Positions 24,247-33,548 of a DNA stretch of 64,000 nt are shown one piece after another. The notes beneath the pieces are model-generated. The model was not told the DNA's origin. It saw nothing but the letters and a program-made list of their open reading frames with translations, and ran no database searches. A program made the position numbers and the translations under genes. The DNA comes from Janthinobacterium sp. (lineage in GTDB: Bacteria > Pseudomonadota > Gammaproteobacteria > Burkholderiales > Burkholderiaceae_D). The stretch covers positions 1-64,000 of the forward strand of contig NZ_RFSK01000004.1 of NCBI RefSeq assembly GCF_009923995.1. The letters are read 5' to 3'. Positions within the stretch are counted from its first letter, which is position 1. Each line of letters opens with the position of its first letter.

Positions 24247-24756
24247 ATGAACGAGCCGATGAACGAACAGGACAAGGAAGTACTCAACGCACAGCGCAAG
24301 GAACAGGACAAGGAAATGATCGACGCACAGAGCAAGGAACAGGACAAGGAAGTGATCGACGCACAGAGCAAGGACCAGAGCAAGGAATTGATCAACGAAC
24401 AGAGCAAGGACCAGAGCAAGGACCAGAGCAGTGCGCAGATCCACGAAAACCAGCGCCGCATCTGCGACAAATACGGCTTGCCCGCGCAGGCGCCCGAGGA
24501 CATGGTGGCCCTGGCCATCGGCAGCCTGGACCAGTCACCCATCTATGGCACGCGCATCGACCTGCCCGAGAACGGCACCATCAGCTGGTTCATCCATTGC
24601 GGCGCGCACAGCGACGCGTCCGATTTTTACCAGCCCCTGCATGCGGCCCACCTGACCGAACTGCTGCCGCAGGTGCTCGCCTACCTGGCCTTGCCCAGCG
24701 GGACCAAATTCATCCTCGACCGCGCCGGCTACGAAGATGTGTGGCGCGAAGGCTAG
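24247..24756 (+). CDS. Imm33-like domain protein with N-terminal 12-residue repeats
   Basis: The 169-residue product has two parts. Residues 7-62 are four copies of a charged 12-residue unit (EQDKEVIDAQSK type) plus two half-units, predicted to form a long helix or coiled coil. Residues 63-169 resemble the Imm33-like immunity domain: a region near ISWFIHCGAHSDASDFYQPL, then AYLALPSGTKFILDRAGYED near the end. Imm33-like proteins are often found near polymorphic toxins, but no toxin gene is adjacent. The ATG at 24247 is the first after the upstream stop; another ATG at 24259 is possible. Confidence 0.65.
   Translation: MNEPMNEQDKEVLNAQRKEQDKEMIDAQSKEQDKEVIDAQSKDQSKELINEQSKDQSKDQSSAQIHENQRRICDKYGLPAQAPEDMVALAIGSLDQSPIYGTRIDLPENGTISWFIHCGAHSDASDFYQPLHAAHLTELLPQVLAYLALPSGTKFILDRAGYEDVWREG
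24265..24432 (+). repeat. 36-bp in-frame tandem repeat in the Imm33-like gene
   Basis: Four 36-bp units start at 24265, 24301, 24337 and 24373 and are followed by two 12-bp partial units. Each encodes (E/D)Q(D/S)KE..(D/N).Q(S/R)K. The repeat keeps the reading frame, so copy number could change without frameshift. Confidence 0.85.
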
Positions 24757-24786
24757 GCGCGCCGCGCCATGCCGGCTTGCTGCGGC

Positions 24787-25968
24787 TCATGACAGGGTAT
24801 TGGGCAGGTAGGCCTTCTGCCGCAGGTCGAAGCGGAAATAGTCGAGCAAATGGCTGCCCTTGCTGAACGGCTCCTGCGGCCGGGGCACTTCGTAGTATTT
24901 GCCCTGCATGACGCCGTCGGACAGTTCGACGCGCAGGTAGCCGTGGTGGTCGTCCGAGTAGTTTTCCAGCGTGACGGCGTCTCCCGCATCGTCGTGGAAG
25001 ACGGCGGGCGGTATCAGGCGCTGGCCGTTGACCTTCATGATCTGGTGCAGGTTATGGTAGCCGCCCGCGCCCGTGACGAGGAACAGGGTCTTGCCGCCGT
25101 CTCCATTGTCGCGCGTCAGGCGCTGGTAGTTGTGGACGTGGCCGGCAAGGATGGCGTCCGGGTGGCGTCCCGCCGCGGCGGATGCCTCGGCGACGAGGTC
25201 CTTCATGTAGGTGCTGCCGGAATGGTGGTCGTCCGCCGAGTAGATCGGATGGTGCAGCGCCAGCAGCAGAGGCAGGTCGCGGGGCAGGGTGGCCAGTTCC
25301 GACGCCAGCCATTCCTTCTGGGGCGTGCGGACCTCGCCGCCGGCGGGCACATTGCTGTACAGCCCGATGATGCTGGCCTGCGGCGTGAGCAGGGTCCAGT
25401 ACACGTTCGGCTGCACCATGGCCGTGCGGTGGGAATCGCCCGATTCCGGCATCTTGACGGGCTGGGGCGCGCAAAAATTGCGCACGAAGCCATCCAGGGT
25501 CTCGTCGTCCGGCAGGTTTTCGCCATCGTGGTTGCCCGGCACGGCGAACACGGGGGCCAGGTAGAATTCATACGGCTGGTAGAACTGCTTGTAGTATTCG
25601 CTGACCTGGCCGTTGAAATACACGCAGTCGCCCGTGATGTACAGAAAGGCCGGCAGCGCGCTGGCATCGGCCTGGAAATCGTCTTCCATGCCCTTCGCCA
25701 CCAGCTCCTGCGGCACGGCGTACTGGATGCCGCCCATGTCGCCATTGAGGTGGAAGACGAGCTTCCTGTTCCGGACGATGGCGTCATACACGGCCGGCGC
25801 CACGATGTCGCGCAAGTCGAGGCGGAACGGCGCGCTGCCCGTCGGCGGTGGCAGGTCGCGGAATGCCGTATTGCGGGGCGGCGCCTGGTGCAGCGACGCC
25901 TGCCCCGTTGCATGGGGCCGCGCCAGGCCAAAGACATGGGCATTGTTGCCAGAAACCAGATCGGCCAT
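24787..25968 (-). CDS. Calcineurin-like metallophosphoesterase
   Basis: The 393-residue protein has the dinuclear-metal phosphoesterase motifs in order: an N-terminal HLNGD, ITGDCVYF, VPGNHDGE (GNHD), LHHPIYS and AGHVHNYQR. No signal peptide is seen. The ATG at 25968 has GGGAGAA upstream. The substrate is unknown; the purple acid phosphatase-like H-x-H-N-Y-QR ending hints at a phosphomonoester or nucleotide. It is convergent with the Imm33-like gene, with 30 bp between them. Confidence 0.85.
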   Translation of the reverse strand: MADLVSGNNAHVFGLARPHATGQASLHQAPPRNTAFRDLPPPTGSAPFRLDLRDIVAPAVYDAIVRNRKLVFHLNGDMGGIQYAVPQELVAKGMEDDFQADASALPAFLYITGDCVYFNGQVSEYYKQFYQPYEFYLAPVFAVPGNHDGENLPDDETLDGFVRNFCAPQPVKMPESGDSHRTAMVQPNVYWTLLTPQASIIGLYSNVPAGGEVRTPQKEWLASELATLPRDLPLLLALHHPIYSADDHHSGSTYMKDLVAEASAAAGRHPDAILAGHVHNYQRLTRDNGDGGKTLFLVTGAGGYHNLHQIMKVNGQRLIPPAVFHDDAGDAVTLENYSDDHHGYLRVELSDGVMQGKYYEVPRPQEPFSKGSHLLDYFRFDLRQKAYLPNTLS

Positions 25969-26203
25969 GATGTGTTCTCCCGCCGCCACTGTGCGCCACT
26001 CTGCGCGCCAGCCAGGATTTCAGTGTAGCCGCCCGCGCCCCGGATGCGCGCGCGCGCGTGCCGGGATTCGATCTGGATCAACATGCCGGGGGACCGTCGC
26101 CACGCCAGCGTCGCCAGGCGGCGGGCGGCCGGCGAGGAAAATGCATTGCGGCAACGCGCGTATAGGGTAAGCTTGCTTTTTGCACATGAAAAGGAGCTTT
26201 GCC

Positions 26204-27688
26204 ATGCCATTCCGCACGCCGCCGGTCCTGCGCGTTTTCTTGCTTGCCGCAGTGCTGGCCGGGCCAGCCGCGGCGGCACAGCCCGCCGCCAGCGCCACGC
26301 CGGCCGGCCTTGCCGCCGAGGCCAGCCAGCAGCTTGTCGACTTCCTGCAGGACGAGATGCGCGAGCGGCAGATACCGGGCATGCAGGTGGCGGTGATCCG
26401 GCAGGGCAAGGTCGTGTTGGCGCGCAATTTCGGCGTGGCCAGCCTGCAATATGGCGTGCCCGTGACGCAGGCCAGCCTGTTTTCCATCAATTCGGCCACC
26501 AAGGCGTTTACGGGCGTGGCCGTGATGCAGTTGGTGCAACAGGGCAAGGTGGACCTGGGGGCGCCGATCGGCCAGTACCTGACGGGCTTGCCGCCGGCCT
26601 GGCAAGCCGTGACGGTGACGCAGCTGCTCAGCCATACTTCCGGCCTGCCCGACGTGCTGGACCAGCGCAGCGGCAAGCTGGTGGGGCCGCAGCCGGACGA
26701 CCCCGTGGCCGCCTGGCAAGCCGTGCAGGCCCTGCCCGTGGAAGCGCCGCCCGGCCAGCGCTACCGCTATAACCAGAGCAATTACGTCCTGCTGGCGCAA
26801 CTGATCGAGCGCCAGAGCGGCCAGTCCTACGTCGACTTCATCCAGCGGGGGCAGTTCGATGCGGCCGGCATGGCGCACAGCGGCTTTGGCGATGCGAAGG
26901 ACGTGGTCATCAACAAGGCCAGTTCCTACGTGCTGGGCGCCGGCGGCAAGGGCTACCGCAACGTCATCGAGGACTTTCCCCTCTTCATGCGGGCCGGGGC
27001 CGGCATCAACAGCAATGCGGGCGAGCTGGCCGGCTGGCTCGTCGCGCTGCAATCGGGGCGCCTGCTGGCCCCCGCCAGCGTGCAGCGGCTATGGCAGGCC
27101 AGCAGCCTGAACAATGGCAAGCCGGCGCCGTGGGCGCTGGGCTGGCCCGCCATCGGCCGCGCCGCCCACCGCGCCGTGGCCGGCATCGGCGGCGGACGTT
27201 CCGCCTTCTACGTGTATCCCGACGATGACCTGGCCGTCATTATCCTCAGCAACCTGGCCGGCGGCCAGCCGGAACAGCTGATCGACACGGTCGCCAGCTT
27301 CTACCTGCCAGCCCTGCGCCAGCAGCGGGGCGGGGCCTACGCCATGCAATTGCTGCGGCAGGAACTGGCCAGCACGGGCTACGAGGGACTGGACGCCAAG
27401 CTGGCCGCCATCCGGCAGCGGCACGGGTTGCCCGGCCCGGACGAAGGCGACCTGAATGCCTGGGGCTACCGCCTGCTGGCGCAGCAGCGGACGAAACAGG
27501 CCGTCGCCGTGCTGCAGCTGGCCGTGCAGCTGGCGCCCGGCAGCGCGAATGGCCACGACAGCCTGGCCGAAGCGCATGAGGCGGACGGCGCCACGGCGCT
27601 GGCCGTCGCCCACTACCGCCGTTCGCTGGAGCTGGACCCGGGCAATACGCACGCGGCGGAGCGCCTGCGCAGCCTGGCCGCCCGTTAA
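26204..27688 (+). CDS. Exported serine hydrolase (beta-lactamase/class C-like) with TPR tail
   Basis: The 494-residue protein has a signal peptide (VLRVFLLAAVLAGPAAAAQ), a beta-lactamase/D-Ala carboxypeptidase-like domain with SxxK motif SATK in SINSATKAF, a second motif YNQSNY and the LLSHTSGLPD block, and a C-terminal region with tetratricopeptide-like helices (QAVAVLQLAVQLAPGSANGH and a LDPGN motif). The ATG at 26204 has AAGGAG seven bases upstream, whereas the upstream in-frame starts lack one. Such proteins are usually esterases or peptidases and not antibiotic resistance enzymes. The stop is 5 bp from the convergent S41 gene. Confidence 0.85.
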   Translation: MPFRTPPVLRVFLLAAVLAGPAAAAQPAASATPAGLAAEASQQLVDFLQDEMRERQIPGMQVAVIRQGKVVLARNFGVASLQYGVPVTQASLFSINSATKAFTGVAVMQLVQQGKVDLGAPIGQYLTGLPPAWQAVTVTQLLSHTSGLPDVLDQRSGKLVGPQPDDPVAAWQAVQALPVEAPPGQRYRYNQSNYVLLAQLIERQSGQSYVDFIQRGQFDAAGMAHSGFGDAKDVVINKASSYVLGAGGKGYRNVIEDFPLFMRAGAGINSNAGELAGWLVALQSGRLLAPASVQRLWQASSLNNGKPAPWALGWPAIGRAAHRAVAGIGGGRSAFYVYPDDDLAVIILSNLAGGQPEQLIDTVASFYLPALRQQRGGAYAMQLLRQELASTGYEGLDAKLAAIRQRHGLPGPDEGDLNAWGYRLLAQQRTKQAVAVLQLAVQLAPGSANGHDSLAEAHEADGATALAVAHYRRSLELDPGNTHAAERLRSLAAR

Positions 27689-27693
27689 GCTCG

Positions 27694-29034
27694 TCAGTTG
27701 TCCAGCTTCAGCACGGCATCGACCAGCACGCGCGCATCGTAGGGGTTGTCCGGCAGCACGATGTCGGGCTGCAGCAGCACGGGCGTGGCCGCGCCCGACG
27801 GGCGCTGGAACAGGAGGCGGGGCACGCCCAGCACCAGGCCGCTGTTGGGCAGCACGAAATTCTGCGTGCCGCCGCTCTGGCGCGTGCGCGCCTGGCCCGC
27901 CGCGCCCACCACCTTGCCAAAGCCGAAGTCCTGCATGACATTGCTCAACAGGATGGAGGAGGAATACGTGCGCCCGCCCACCAGCAGATAGGTGGTGCCC
28001 GAAAAATGCAGGGGATCGTCCAGCCGCGGCTGCTGCCAGGAGGTGATCTCACCATCGATGACGTCGCCCAGCTTTTCGCGCGCGCTGTCGCGTCCCCGTA
28101 TCACCTTCTTGCGGTAGGTCGAGGCCCAGCGGTAGGGCTTGTCCGCGATATAGCGCAGCACGCCATCGATCCACATGTCATCGTTGCCGCCGCCGTTCGC
28201 CCGCACGTCGATGAGCAGGGTGCGTACATCCGCCGCGCGCATCTGGCGGAAAGCCTCGGCCGTGAACGCCGTGAATTGCGCCTTGTCAGGCCAGGCAAAG
28301 GTGTCCAGGGTCAGCAGGGCCGCCTTGCCGGGCAGCAGTTCGAAGCGGAATTGCTGCGCGAAGCTGCCATCGCCGGCCAGATAGGCGGGCAGGGCGGCGG
28401 CGCCGGGCACCGTCAATTCCCGGCCGTCGTCCAGCTGCAAGACATGGCTGGCCGGCGCGCCCAGCACCTTCCAGTACAGGAAGGGCCAGCGCAGCGACAG
28501 CAGGCTGGCGCGAAACGCGGCCGTGTCGCCGTGGCAGCGGGCCAGCAGGTCGGCGACGATGGCGCTGGCCGGCACGCCGTTGATGCGCGTGATGCGCGCG
28601 CCTTGCAGCGGCGTCGGCGCGCCGCCCAGCAGGGCACGGATGTACAGGCCGCCATCGCCATCGAGCGTCACTTCATAGGGGAAAAAACGCCCGCCCCCGT
28701 CGAGGAAGGCCTGGCTTTGCGCCTGCGGCGCGGCCGGCGTGATGGCCAGGTGGCCATCGGCATACAGGGGATTGAGGGTGGCCAGCACGCGCCAGGCCTG
28801 GTCGGACGACATCGGCGCCTGCAGCTGTTCCCCGATGGCGGCGTAGGCGTGGTCCACGGCGGCGGGATCGGCGGAAAAGCCCGGCTCCGGGTGCGTGGCA
28901 GCGATCGTCTCCTGGATAAAACGCAAGTCGGCGCGCAGCTGTTCCGGCGTCAGCAGGGGCATGGCCTGGGCCAGCGCCACGGGTGCGCAGCATGCCAGGA
29001 TCAGGCAGGCTGACAGGTATTTCAGGTGTTTCAT
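27694..29034 (-). CDS. Exported S41 family peptidase
   Basis: The 446-residue protein has a signal peptide (LSACLILACCAPVALA) and the C-terminal S41 protease domain: LIDVRANGGGNDDMW and the nucleophile region GGRTYSSSILLSNVMQDF. A central region with RITRINGVPASAIV resembles a PDZ-like segment. AAAGGA precedes the ATG at 29034. The tandem cysteines in the signal peptide raise the possibility of a lipoprotein, but the lipobox is imperfect. Substrates are unknown. Confidence 0.85.
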   Translation of the reverse strand: MKHLKYLSACLILACCAPVALAQAMPLLTPEQLRADLRFIQETIAATHPEPGFSADPAAVDHAYAAIGEQLQAPMSSDQAWRVLATLNPLYADGHLAITPAAPQAQSQAFLDGGGRFFPYEVTLDGDGGLYIRALLGGAPTPLQGARITRINGVPASAIVADLLARCHGDTAAFRASLLSLRWPFLYWKVLGAPASHVLQLDDGRELTVPGAAALPAYLAGDGSFAQQFRFELLPGKAALLTLDTFAWPDKAQFTAFTAEAFRQMRAADVRTLLIDVRANGGGNDDMWIDGVLRYIADKPYRWASTYRKKVIRGRDSAREKLGDVIDGEITSWQQPRLDDPLHFSGTTYLLVGGRTYSSSILLSNVMQDFGFGKVVGAAGQARTRQSGGTQNFVLPNSGLVLGVPRLLFQRPSGAATPVLLQPDIVLPDNPYDARVLVDAVLKLDN

Positions 29035-29138
29035 GGCATCCTTTCCGGGTCGCGGTGAAGGATGCACTTTAATTAAGTGCGGCGCGCGGCGCCAGTCATC
29101 TGCGACGCGCCGTCGAAATTGGCCGCCAGAAAGCAGAA

Positions 29139-29729
29139 TCAGGCGACCAGGGGCGCCCGGCTTGCCTGTCCATGTTCTGCCCCGTGCATGGCCAGGTAGC
29201 TGGCCAGGTTGTCATCGTCGATGCCCAGGCTGCGCAGGACTTCCCGCGTGAAGCTGACGGGGGCCGTGCCCGGCGCCGTGACGATGCCGTCGTCGGCCAC
29301 GGCCCACGGCACGTCCTGGTACAGGGCGGCGCCCGCGTAGCCCGTTTCCCGCAGGTTCGCGGCGCCATTCGACGTGTGGCGCACCTTGTCGAGCACGCCG
29401 GCCTGGGCCAGCACGCGGGTGCCGTCGCAGATGCCGGCCAGCACCACGCCCTGGTCCCGCGCGGCGCGCAGCAGGGCGCCCGGGTCGGGGGCTTTGCCGC
29501 TTTGCCAGATGCTGCCGCCGCACACCATCAGCAGGTCCAGTTCATCGAGCGAAATGTCTTCCAGCGCCAGCTGCGGCGTGACGAGCATGCCGCCGGACGA
29601 GGTCACGGGCAGGCCGCCCGGCGTGGCAAACTGCGTGTAGAAGCCGTAGTACAGGCGCGCCGTGGAATTGAACAGGGCGGTTTCCCAGTCGGCAAAGTTT
29701 TCGGTAAGGATGGTGATGGCGCGTGTCAT
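29139..29729 (-). CDS. DJ-1/PfpI family protein
   Basis: The 196-residue protein has the DJ-1/PfpI glutamine-amidotransferase-like fold: an N-terminal AITILTENFADWE with the conserved Glu, LDLLMVCGGSIW, and the nucleophile elbow LAGICDGTRVLAQAG with the reactive Cys. The active-site Asp/His region reads VADDGIVTAPGTAP. ATG at 29729 is favoured by CAGGAC upstream and by normal length. Function could be glyoxalase-like, protease-like or regulatory and cannot be told from sequence. Confidence 0.85.
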   Translation of the reverse strand: MTRAITILTENFADWETALFNSTARLYYGFYTQFATPGGLPVTSSGGMLVTPQLALEDISLDELDLLMVCGGSIWQSGKAPDPGALLRAARDQGVVLAGICDGTRVLAQAGVLDKVRHTSNGAANLRETGYAGAALYQDVPWAVADDGIVTAPGTAPVSFTREVLRSLGIDDDNLASYLAMHGAEHGQASRAPLVA

Positions 29730-29963
29730 GGCAAGGTCCTGTGGTGATGGGAGGGTAGGGGCGGAGTTGCTGTTCCGCAATGGCGACAGCATAAGCGGCG
29801 GCACTGACAGTTTCTGTCAGGAGCGTGCCTGGCCTTTCCTACTTCATGTCGTGCAAAAATGGTGATACCGGTTGCAAGGGACTGCGCTACAATCGCTGGC
29901 CCGTCGACACGGGCAGGGCCACGCAGTTCCATTCAACGCCGATTCTGACTGTTTATTGTTTTC

Positions 29964-31601
29964 ATGCTGATACTGTTTTGCCGCGTCCTGTTAAGCATTG
30001 CCGGCCTGCTCCTTTTCTTTCTCTTCGACCAGTTAAGTGCCAACGAATGCCTGAAATTGGGCGTCTTGCTGGCGGCGTTCTTGCTGGGCATCGGCGGCGT
30101 GCTGCACGCCTGGCGCTGCCGCCCGGCCGCCATCACCGTGCTGGTGCGCATCGTCGTGCCCGTGTTTTACCTCGATGCCGCCGTCAAGGGCTTCCTGCGT
30201 GGCTATTTTGGCATGCGGCCCAATCCGAATGCCGTTTTACAGGCCATGTTTGCGACGGATCAAGCGGAAACGGCCGAGTTTTTCGCTCACAACGGCGTGG
30301 CCCTGGCGCAGGCGGCCGGCTGGTTCGTGCTGGTGACGGCGGCCGTGCTGCTGGCCGACCGCCGGCTGCAGCGCTGGCAGCCGGCCCGCGCCGCCGCGCC
30401 GGGCCTGGCGCAGAAAGGCCTGGCCGCCTGCCTGGCCGTATTTCTCGTGATGTTGCACCTCAACACCACCATGCGGCGCGAAAATCCGGCCCTGTTCTGG
30501 CCCCTGCGCTACCAGCAGTACAGCGCCCAGCTGGCCGCCATGCAATCGATGCAGCAGGCGCTGGCGACGGCCATGGCGGCGCCGCGCGACTGGAACGTGC
30601 GCTACGCGGGCGAGGATGCCCGCACCGTCATCCTCGTGATCGGCGAGAGCACCAACCGCGCCTCGATGTCGCTGTACGGCTATGCGCGCGCCACCACGCC
30701 CCGGCTCGACGCCATGCGCGCCAAGCTGCTGGTGTTCAACGACGTGATCTCGCCCGCCGCCAGCACGGTGGAATCGATGATGACCATGCTCACGCCGGCC
30801 GACATCGGCAACCCCGATGCGTGGATGGCCAAGCCGAACCTGCTGATGCTGGCCGAGGCGGCCGGCTACAAGACCTTCTGGGTGTCGAACCAGACGCGCA
30901 ACGACGGCTGGATCGGCATGCTGGCGGGCGAGGCCGATGAAAGCGACTTCATCAACTACGGCACGGGACGGGGCGAAAACAATTTCGACGCCAACCTGTT
31001 CGCGCCGTTTGCGCACGCGCTGCGCGACACGGCGCCGAAAAAGCTGATCGTCGTGCACCTGCTGGGCGCCCATCCCAGCTACGACATGCGCTACCCCAGC
31101 CCCTTTGCGCATTTCGACGAGGCCGACGACGCCGTCAGCGCGCAGATGGCCAGCCAGGGCCGGTCCAGCTGGATACGCAACCAGCGCGACGAGTACGACA
31201 ACGCCATCCGCTACGGCGACTATGTGCTGGGCAACCTGATCGCCATGGCGGAGCAGGCCAAGTCCGGCCGTGCCGCCGCGCTGCTGTATGTGTCCGACCA
31301 CGGGCAGGAAGTGGGCTACAGCCGCAACCACGCGGGCCATTCCGCGTCAGACAAGAGCGGCTATGAAATCCCCATGTTGATCTGGGACAACCAGCAGCCG
31401 CGGCCCTCGGCGGCCGCCCGCGCCGCGCTGGAAAGCCGGCCCTACCAGACGGACAAGCTCGACGCGACGGTGCTGGGCCTGCTGAAGATCGAGACGCGCT
31501 ACTACGCGGCCCACGACGATATCCTCAGCAGCGCCTTTACGCCCGTGCAGCGCTTCATGAACGGCTTGCAGTACCAGCGCGGCGCGCCGCTGGCCCGCTG
31601 A
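29964..31601 (+). CDS. Phosphoethanolamine transferase (EptA/CptA-like sulfatase fold)
   Basis: The 545-residue inner-membrane enzyme has five N-terminal hydrophobic helices (within residues 1-165) and a periplasmic sulfatase-type domain. The nucleophile Thr lies in VIGESTNRASMSLYGY, with further metal-site motifs LLGAHPSYDMRYP, YVSDHGQEVG and HAGHS. Such enzymes move phosphoethanolamine onto lipid A or LPS core and can lower susceptibility to cationic peptides; which acceptor is used here is unknown. No good Shine-Dalgarno sequence is seen before the ATG. Confidence 0.88.
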   Translation: MLILFCRVLLSIAGLLLFFLFDQLSANECLKLGVLLAAFLLGIGGVLHAWRCRPAAITVLVRIVVPVFYLDAAVKGFLRGYFGMRPNPNAVLQAMFATDQAETAEFFAHNGVALAQAAGWFVLVTAAVLLADRRLQRWQPARAAAPGLAQKGLAACLAVFLVMLHLNTTMRRENPALFWPLRYQQYSAQLAAMQSMQQALATAMAAPRDWNVRYAGEDARTVILVIGESTNRASMSLYGYARATTPRLDAMRAKLLVFNDVISPAASTVESMMTMLTPADIGNPDAWMAKPNLLMLAEAAGYKTFWVSNQTRNDGWIGMLAGEADESDFINYGTGRGENNFDANLFAPFAHALRDTAPKKLIVVHLLGAHPSYDMRYPSPFAHFDEADDAVSAQMASQGRSSWIRNQRDEYDNAIRYGDYVLGNLIAMAEQAKSGRAAALLYVSDHGQEVGYSRNHAGHSASDKSGYEIPMLIWDNQQPRPSAAARAALESRPYQTDKLDATVLGLLKIETRYYAAHDDILSSAFTPVQRFMNGLQYQRGAPLAR

Positions 31602-31617
31602 ATCCGGCGCGGGCATG

Positions 31618-31659
31618 AAAAAGGCCCGGCGCCGCCGCAGGAAGCGACGGGGCCGGGCC
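31618..31659 (-). terminator. Terminator after the ferredoxin-NADP reductase gene
   Basis: Arms GGCCCGGC and GCCGGGCC form a long hairpin followed by five T residues on the minus strand. It also lies just after the phosphoethanolamine transferase stop and may act on both convergent genes. Confidence 0.75.
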
Positions 31660-31688
31660 CCGGGACAGACTAGGCAATGGCGTGCGGA

Positions 31689-32462
31689 TTACTTCTCGGC
31701 AAACGCGCGCTCGACAACGAAGTCGCCAGGCGTGGAGGTGTTGCCTTCCTTGAAGCCGCGCGCTTCCAGCATTTCCTTCAGGTCGCGCAGCATGTCCGAG
31801 CTGCCGCAGATCATCACGCGGTCTTCGGCCGGGTTCAGTTCCGGCAAGCCCAGGTCTTCGGCCAGCTTGCCGTTCTCGATCAGTGCCGTGATGCGGCCCA
31901 TGTTGCGGAAGTCTTCGCGCGTCACGGTCGGGTAGTAGCGCAGCTTGTCGCTGACCATTTCACCGAGGAATTCGTGCTGCGGCAGGTGCTCTTCCAGCAA
32001 TTCACGGTAGGCCAGCTCGTCGACCTGGCGCACGCCGTGCACGAGGATCAGCTGGTCGAAGCGCTCGTAGATGTCCGGATCGCGCACGATGCTGAGGAAA
32101 GGCGCCAGGCCCGTGCCCGTCGACAGCATGTACAGGCGCTTGCCTGGCAGCAGGTAGTCGGACACCAGCGTACCCGTCGGCTTGCGGCCGACGATGACGG
32201 TGTCGCCCACCTGCAAGTGCTGCAGGCGCGACGTCAATGGACCGCCCGGCACCTTGATGCTGAAAAATTCCAGGTGGTCTTCGTAATTGGCGCTGGCGAT
32301 GCTGTAGGCGCGCAGCAGGGGCTTGCCATCGACGCGCAGGCCGATCATGGTGAAGTGGCCATTCGAGAAACGCAGCGACGGGTCGCGCGTGGTGGTAAAG
32401 GAGAACAGGGTATCCGTCCAGTGGTGCACGCTTAATACGCGCTCTTCATTCATCGAACTCAT
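31689..32462 (-). CDS. fpr: Ferredoxin-NADP reductase
   Basis: The 257-residue flavoprotein transfers electrons between NADPH and ferredoxin or flavodoxin. The FAD motif RAYSIAS, the pyridine nucleotide-binding STGTGLAPFLSIVRD and VMICGSSDMLRDL, and the C-terminal VVERAFAEK are those of the bacterial Fpr family. The start is not sharply fixed: ATGs at 32462 and 32453 both lack a good Shine-Dalgarno sequence; 32462 is given. Confidence 0.92.
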   Translation of the reverse strand: MSSMNEERVLSVHHWTDTLFSFTTTRDPSLRFSNGHFTMIGLRVDGKPLLRAYSIASANYEDHLEFFSIKVPGGPLTSRLQHLQVGDTVIVGRKPTGTLVSDYLLPGKRLYMLSTGTGLAPFLSIVRDPDIYERFDQLILVHGVRQVDELAYRELLEEHLPQHEFLGEMVSDKLRYYPTVTREDFRNMGRITALIENGKLAEDLGLPELNPAEDRVMICGSSDMLRDLKEMLEARGFKEGNTSTPGDFVVERAFAEK

Positions 32463-32688
32463 AGTGTTTGTTGGCTGGTCAAAAAAATGGTTAGTTGCTG
32501 GCAACTGCTGGCAAAAGTGAAACCCTGTGTAGGCCCAGACGCTATTGTACTGGCCTCCACACGAAATTGTTACCGTCTATCGCCGCCATTGCTGCCGCAC
32601 GCGGTGCCGACATTATAGTGCGGCTGGCAGGATCGGGCTGAAAACACGGCATCCGGCGCCCGGCCGGCATGCCATCTCTTGACCTGGC

Positions 32689-33531
32689 TCACTTTTCGGC
32701 GACGCCGCGCGCTTTCAGCTCCGCCGCCAGCATGGCATGCATTTTCTGCAAGAGCGCGCCCAGCGCACCGAGGCCGGGCGCGGCGTCGCCGAAGTGCTGC
32801 GGCAGGCTGGCGGCCAGCGCCTCCAGGCTGTCGCGGCCGGCGGCCAGGTCCGCCAGCATGGCCGCGTGGCTGGCTGCCGGCGTGGCGCGCAGCGCGGCCA
32901 GGAAGGCGGCAGTGGAAGGACCGTCCTGCTCGGCGGGGTGGAGCTGCAGCGTGGCATTGCGCTGCGCCTGTTCCCAGTCAGCCCAGCCGAATTCGCCGCC
33001 GTGCTCGTCGCGGGCCAGGGGCAGCAGGCGCACGTCGCGCAGCAGTTTTTCATTCAGCCAGTGGAATATGTTCGCCCGGGCCTCGGTGTCGCCGGCCGGT
33101 GCTGGCGGATACAGCGTTTCCCAGTATCGGGCGCACAGTTGCTGCAGCAGGCAACAGCCGGGGGCGAGGGCATCGAGTCCCGTGCGCTGCAATTGCGCCT
33201 GCAGCAGCCAGACGGCCAGCTGCAGATCCTTGCTGTGCAGCGCCAGGGCTGACGCCGCCATCGCCGTGACGCGGGACCAGTCCGCTCGCTTGAGCTCGCG
33301 CTCCCAGCTGCCCAGCGGCAAACTGGCGTCTTCCCCGGCGCGCGCTTGCCGTATGCCGGCATAGAAGGGGGAGCCGCGCAAGGACCCGCCTGCGGGCGCG
33401 TCGGCGGCGATGGGCGCGAGGAGCTGATCGAAGGAAAAACCTGTGTGCGCCTGGAAATAGGCATCGGCACGTGCTGTCTGGGCAAGCGTCATGGCGTCGT
33501 GGGAGAGTGGCGGAAACGCATAGTTTGCCAT
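32689..33531 (-). CDS. Orphan ImpA/TssA N-terminal domain protein
   Basis: The 280-residue protein has an ImpA_N-like domain (LLAPIAADAPAGGSLRGSPFYAGIRQAR, then the WLLQAQLQRTGL helix region and LYPPAPAG), as at the N-terminus of type VI secretion TssA proteins. No other T6SS core gene (TssB/C, TssJKLM, ClpV, Hcp) lies nearby, although an eCIS locus begins 3 kb away. It is preceded 17 bp upstream by a CWC gene. Starts at 33531 (MANYAF) and 33492 (MTLAQT) are both possible and lack a clear Shine-Dalgarno sequence. Confidence 0.65.
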   Translation of the reverse strand: MANYAFPPLSHDAMTLAQTARADAYFQAHTGFSFDQLLAPIAADAPAGGSLRGSPFYAGIRQARAGEDASLPLGSWERELKRADWSRVTAMAASALALHSKDLQLAVWLLQAQLQRTGLDALAPGCCLLQQLCARYWETLYPPAPAGDTEARANIFHWLNEKLLRDVRLLPLARDEHGGEFGWADWEQAQRNATLQLHPAEQDGPSTAAFLAALRATPAASHAAMLADLAAGRDSLEALAASLPQHFGDAAPGLGALGALLQKMHAMLAAELKARGVAEK

Positions 33532-33548
33532 TGCCACAAGGAAATGCG

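Noticed and set aside
24265-24432. Tandem repeat considered as a CRISPR array
   Set aside because: Units are contiguous 36-bp repeats without spacers and are in frame with a coding gene.
26204-27688. Acquired beta-lactamase resistance gene
   Set aside because: The protein has a TPR tail and YNQ in place of the class C YxN motif and resembles the broad serine hydrolase family; resistance is not supported.
32689-33531. Evidence for a type VI secretion system
   Set aside because: Only one ImpA-N domain gene is present; VgrG-like, PAAR and gp25 genes belong to the eCIS operon, which has CIS_TMP, DUF4255 and an AAA+ ATPase not found in T6SS.
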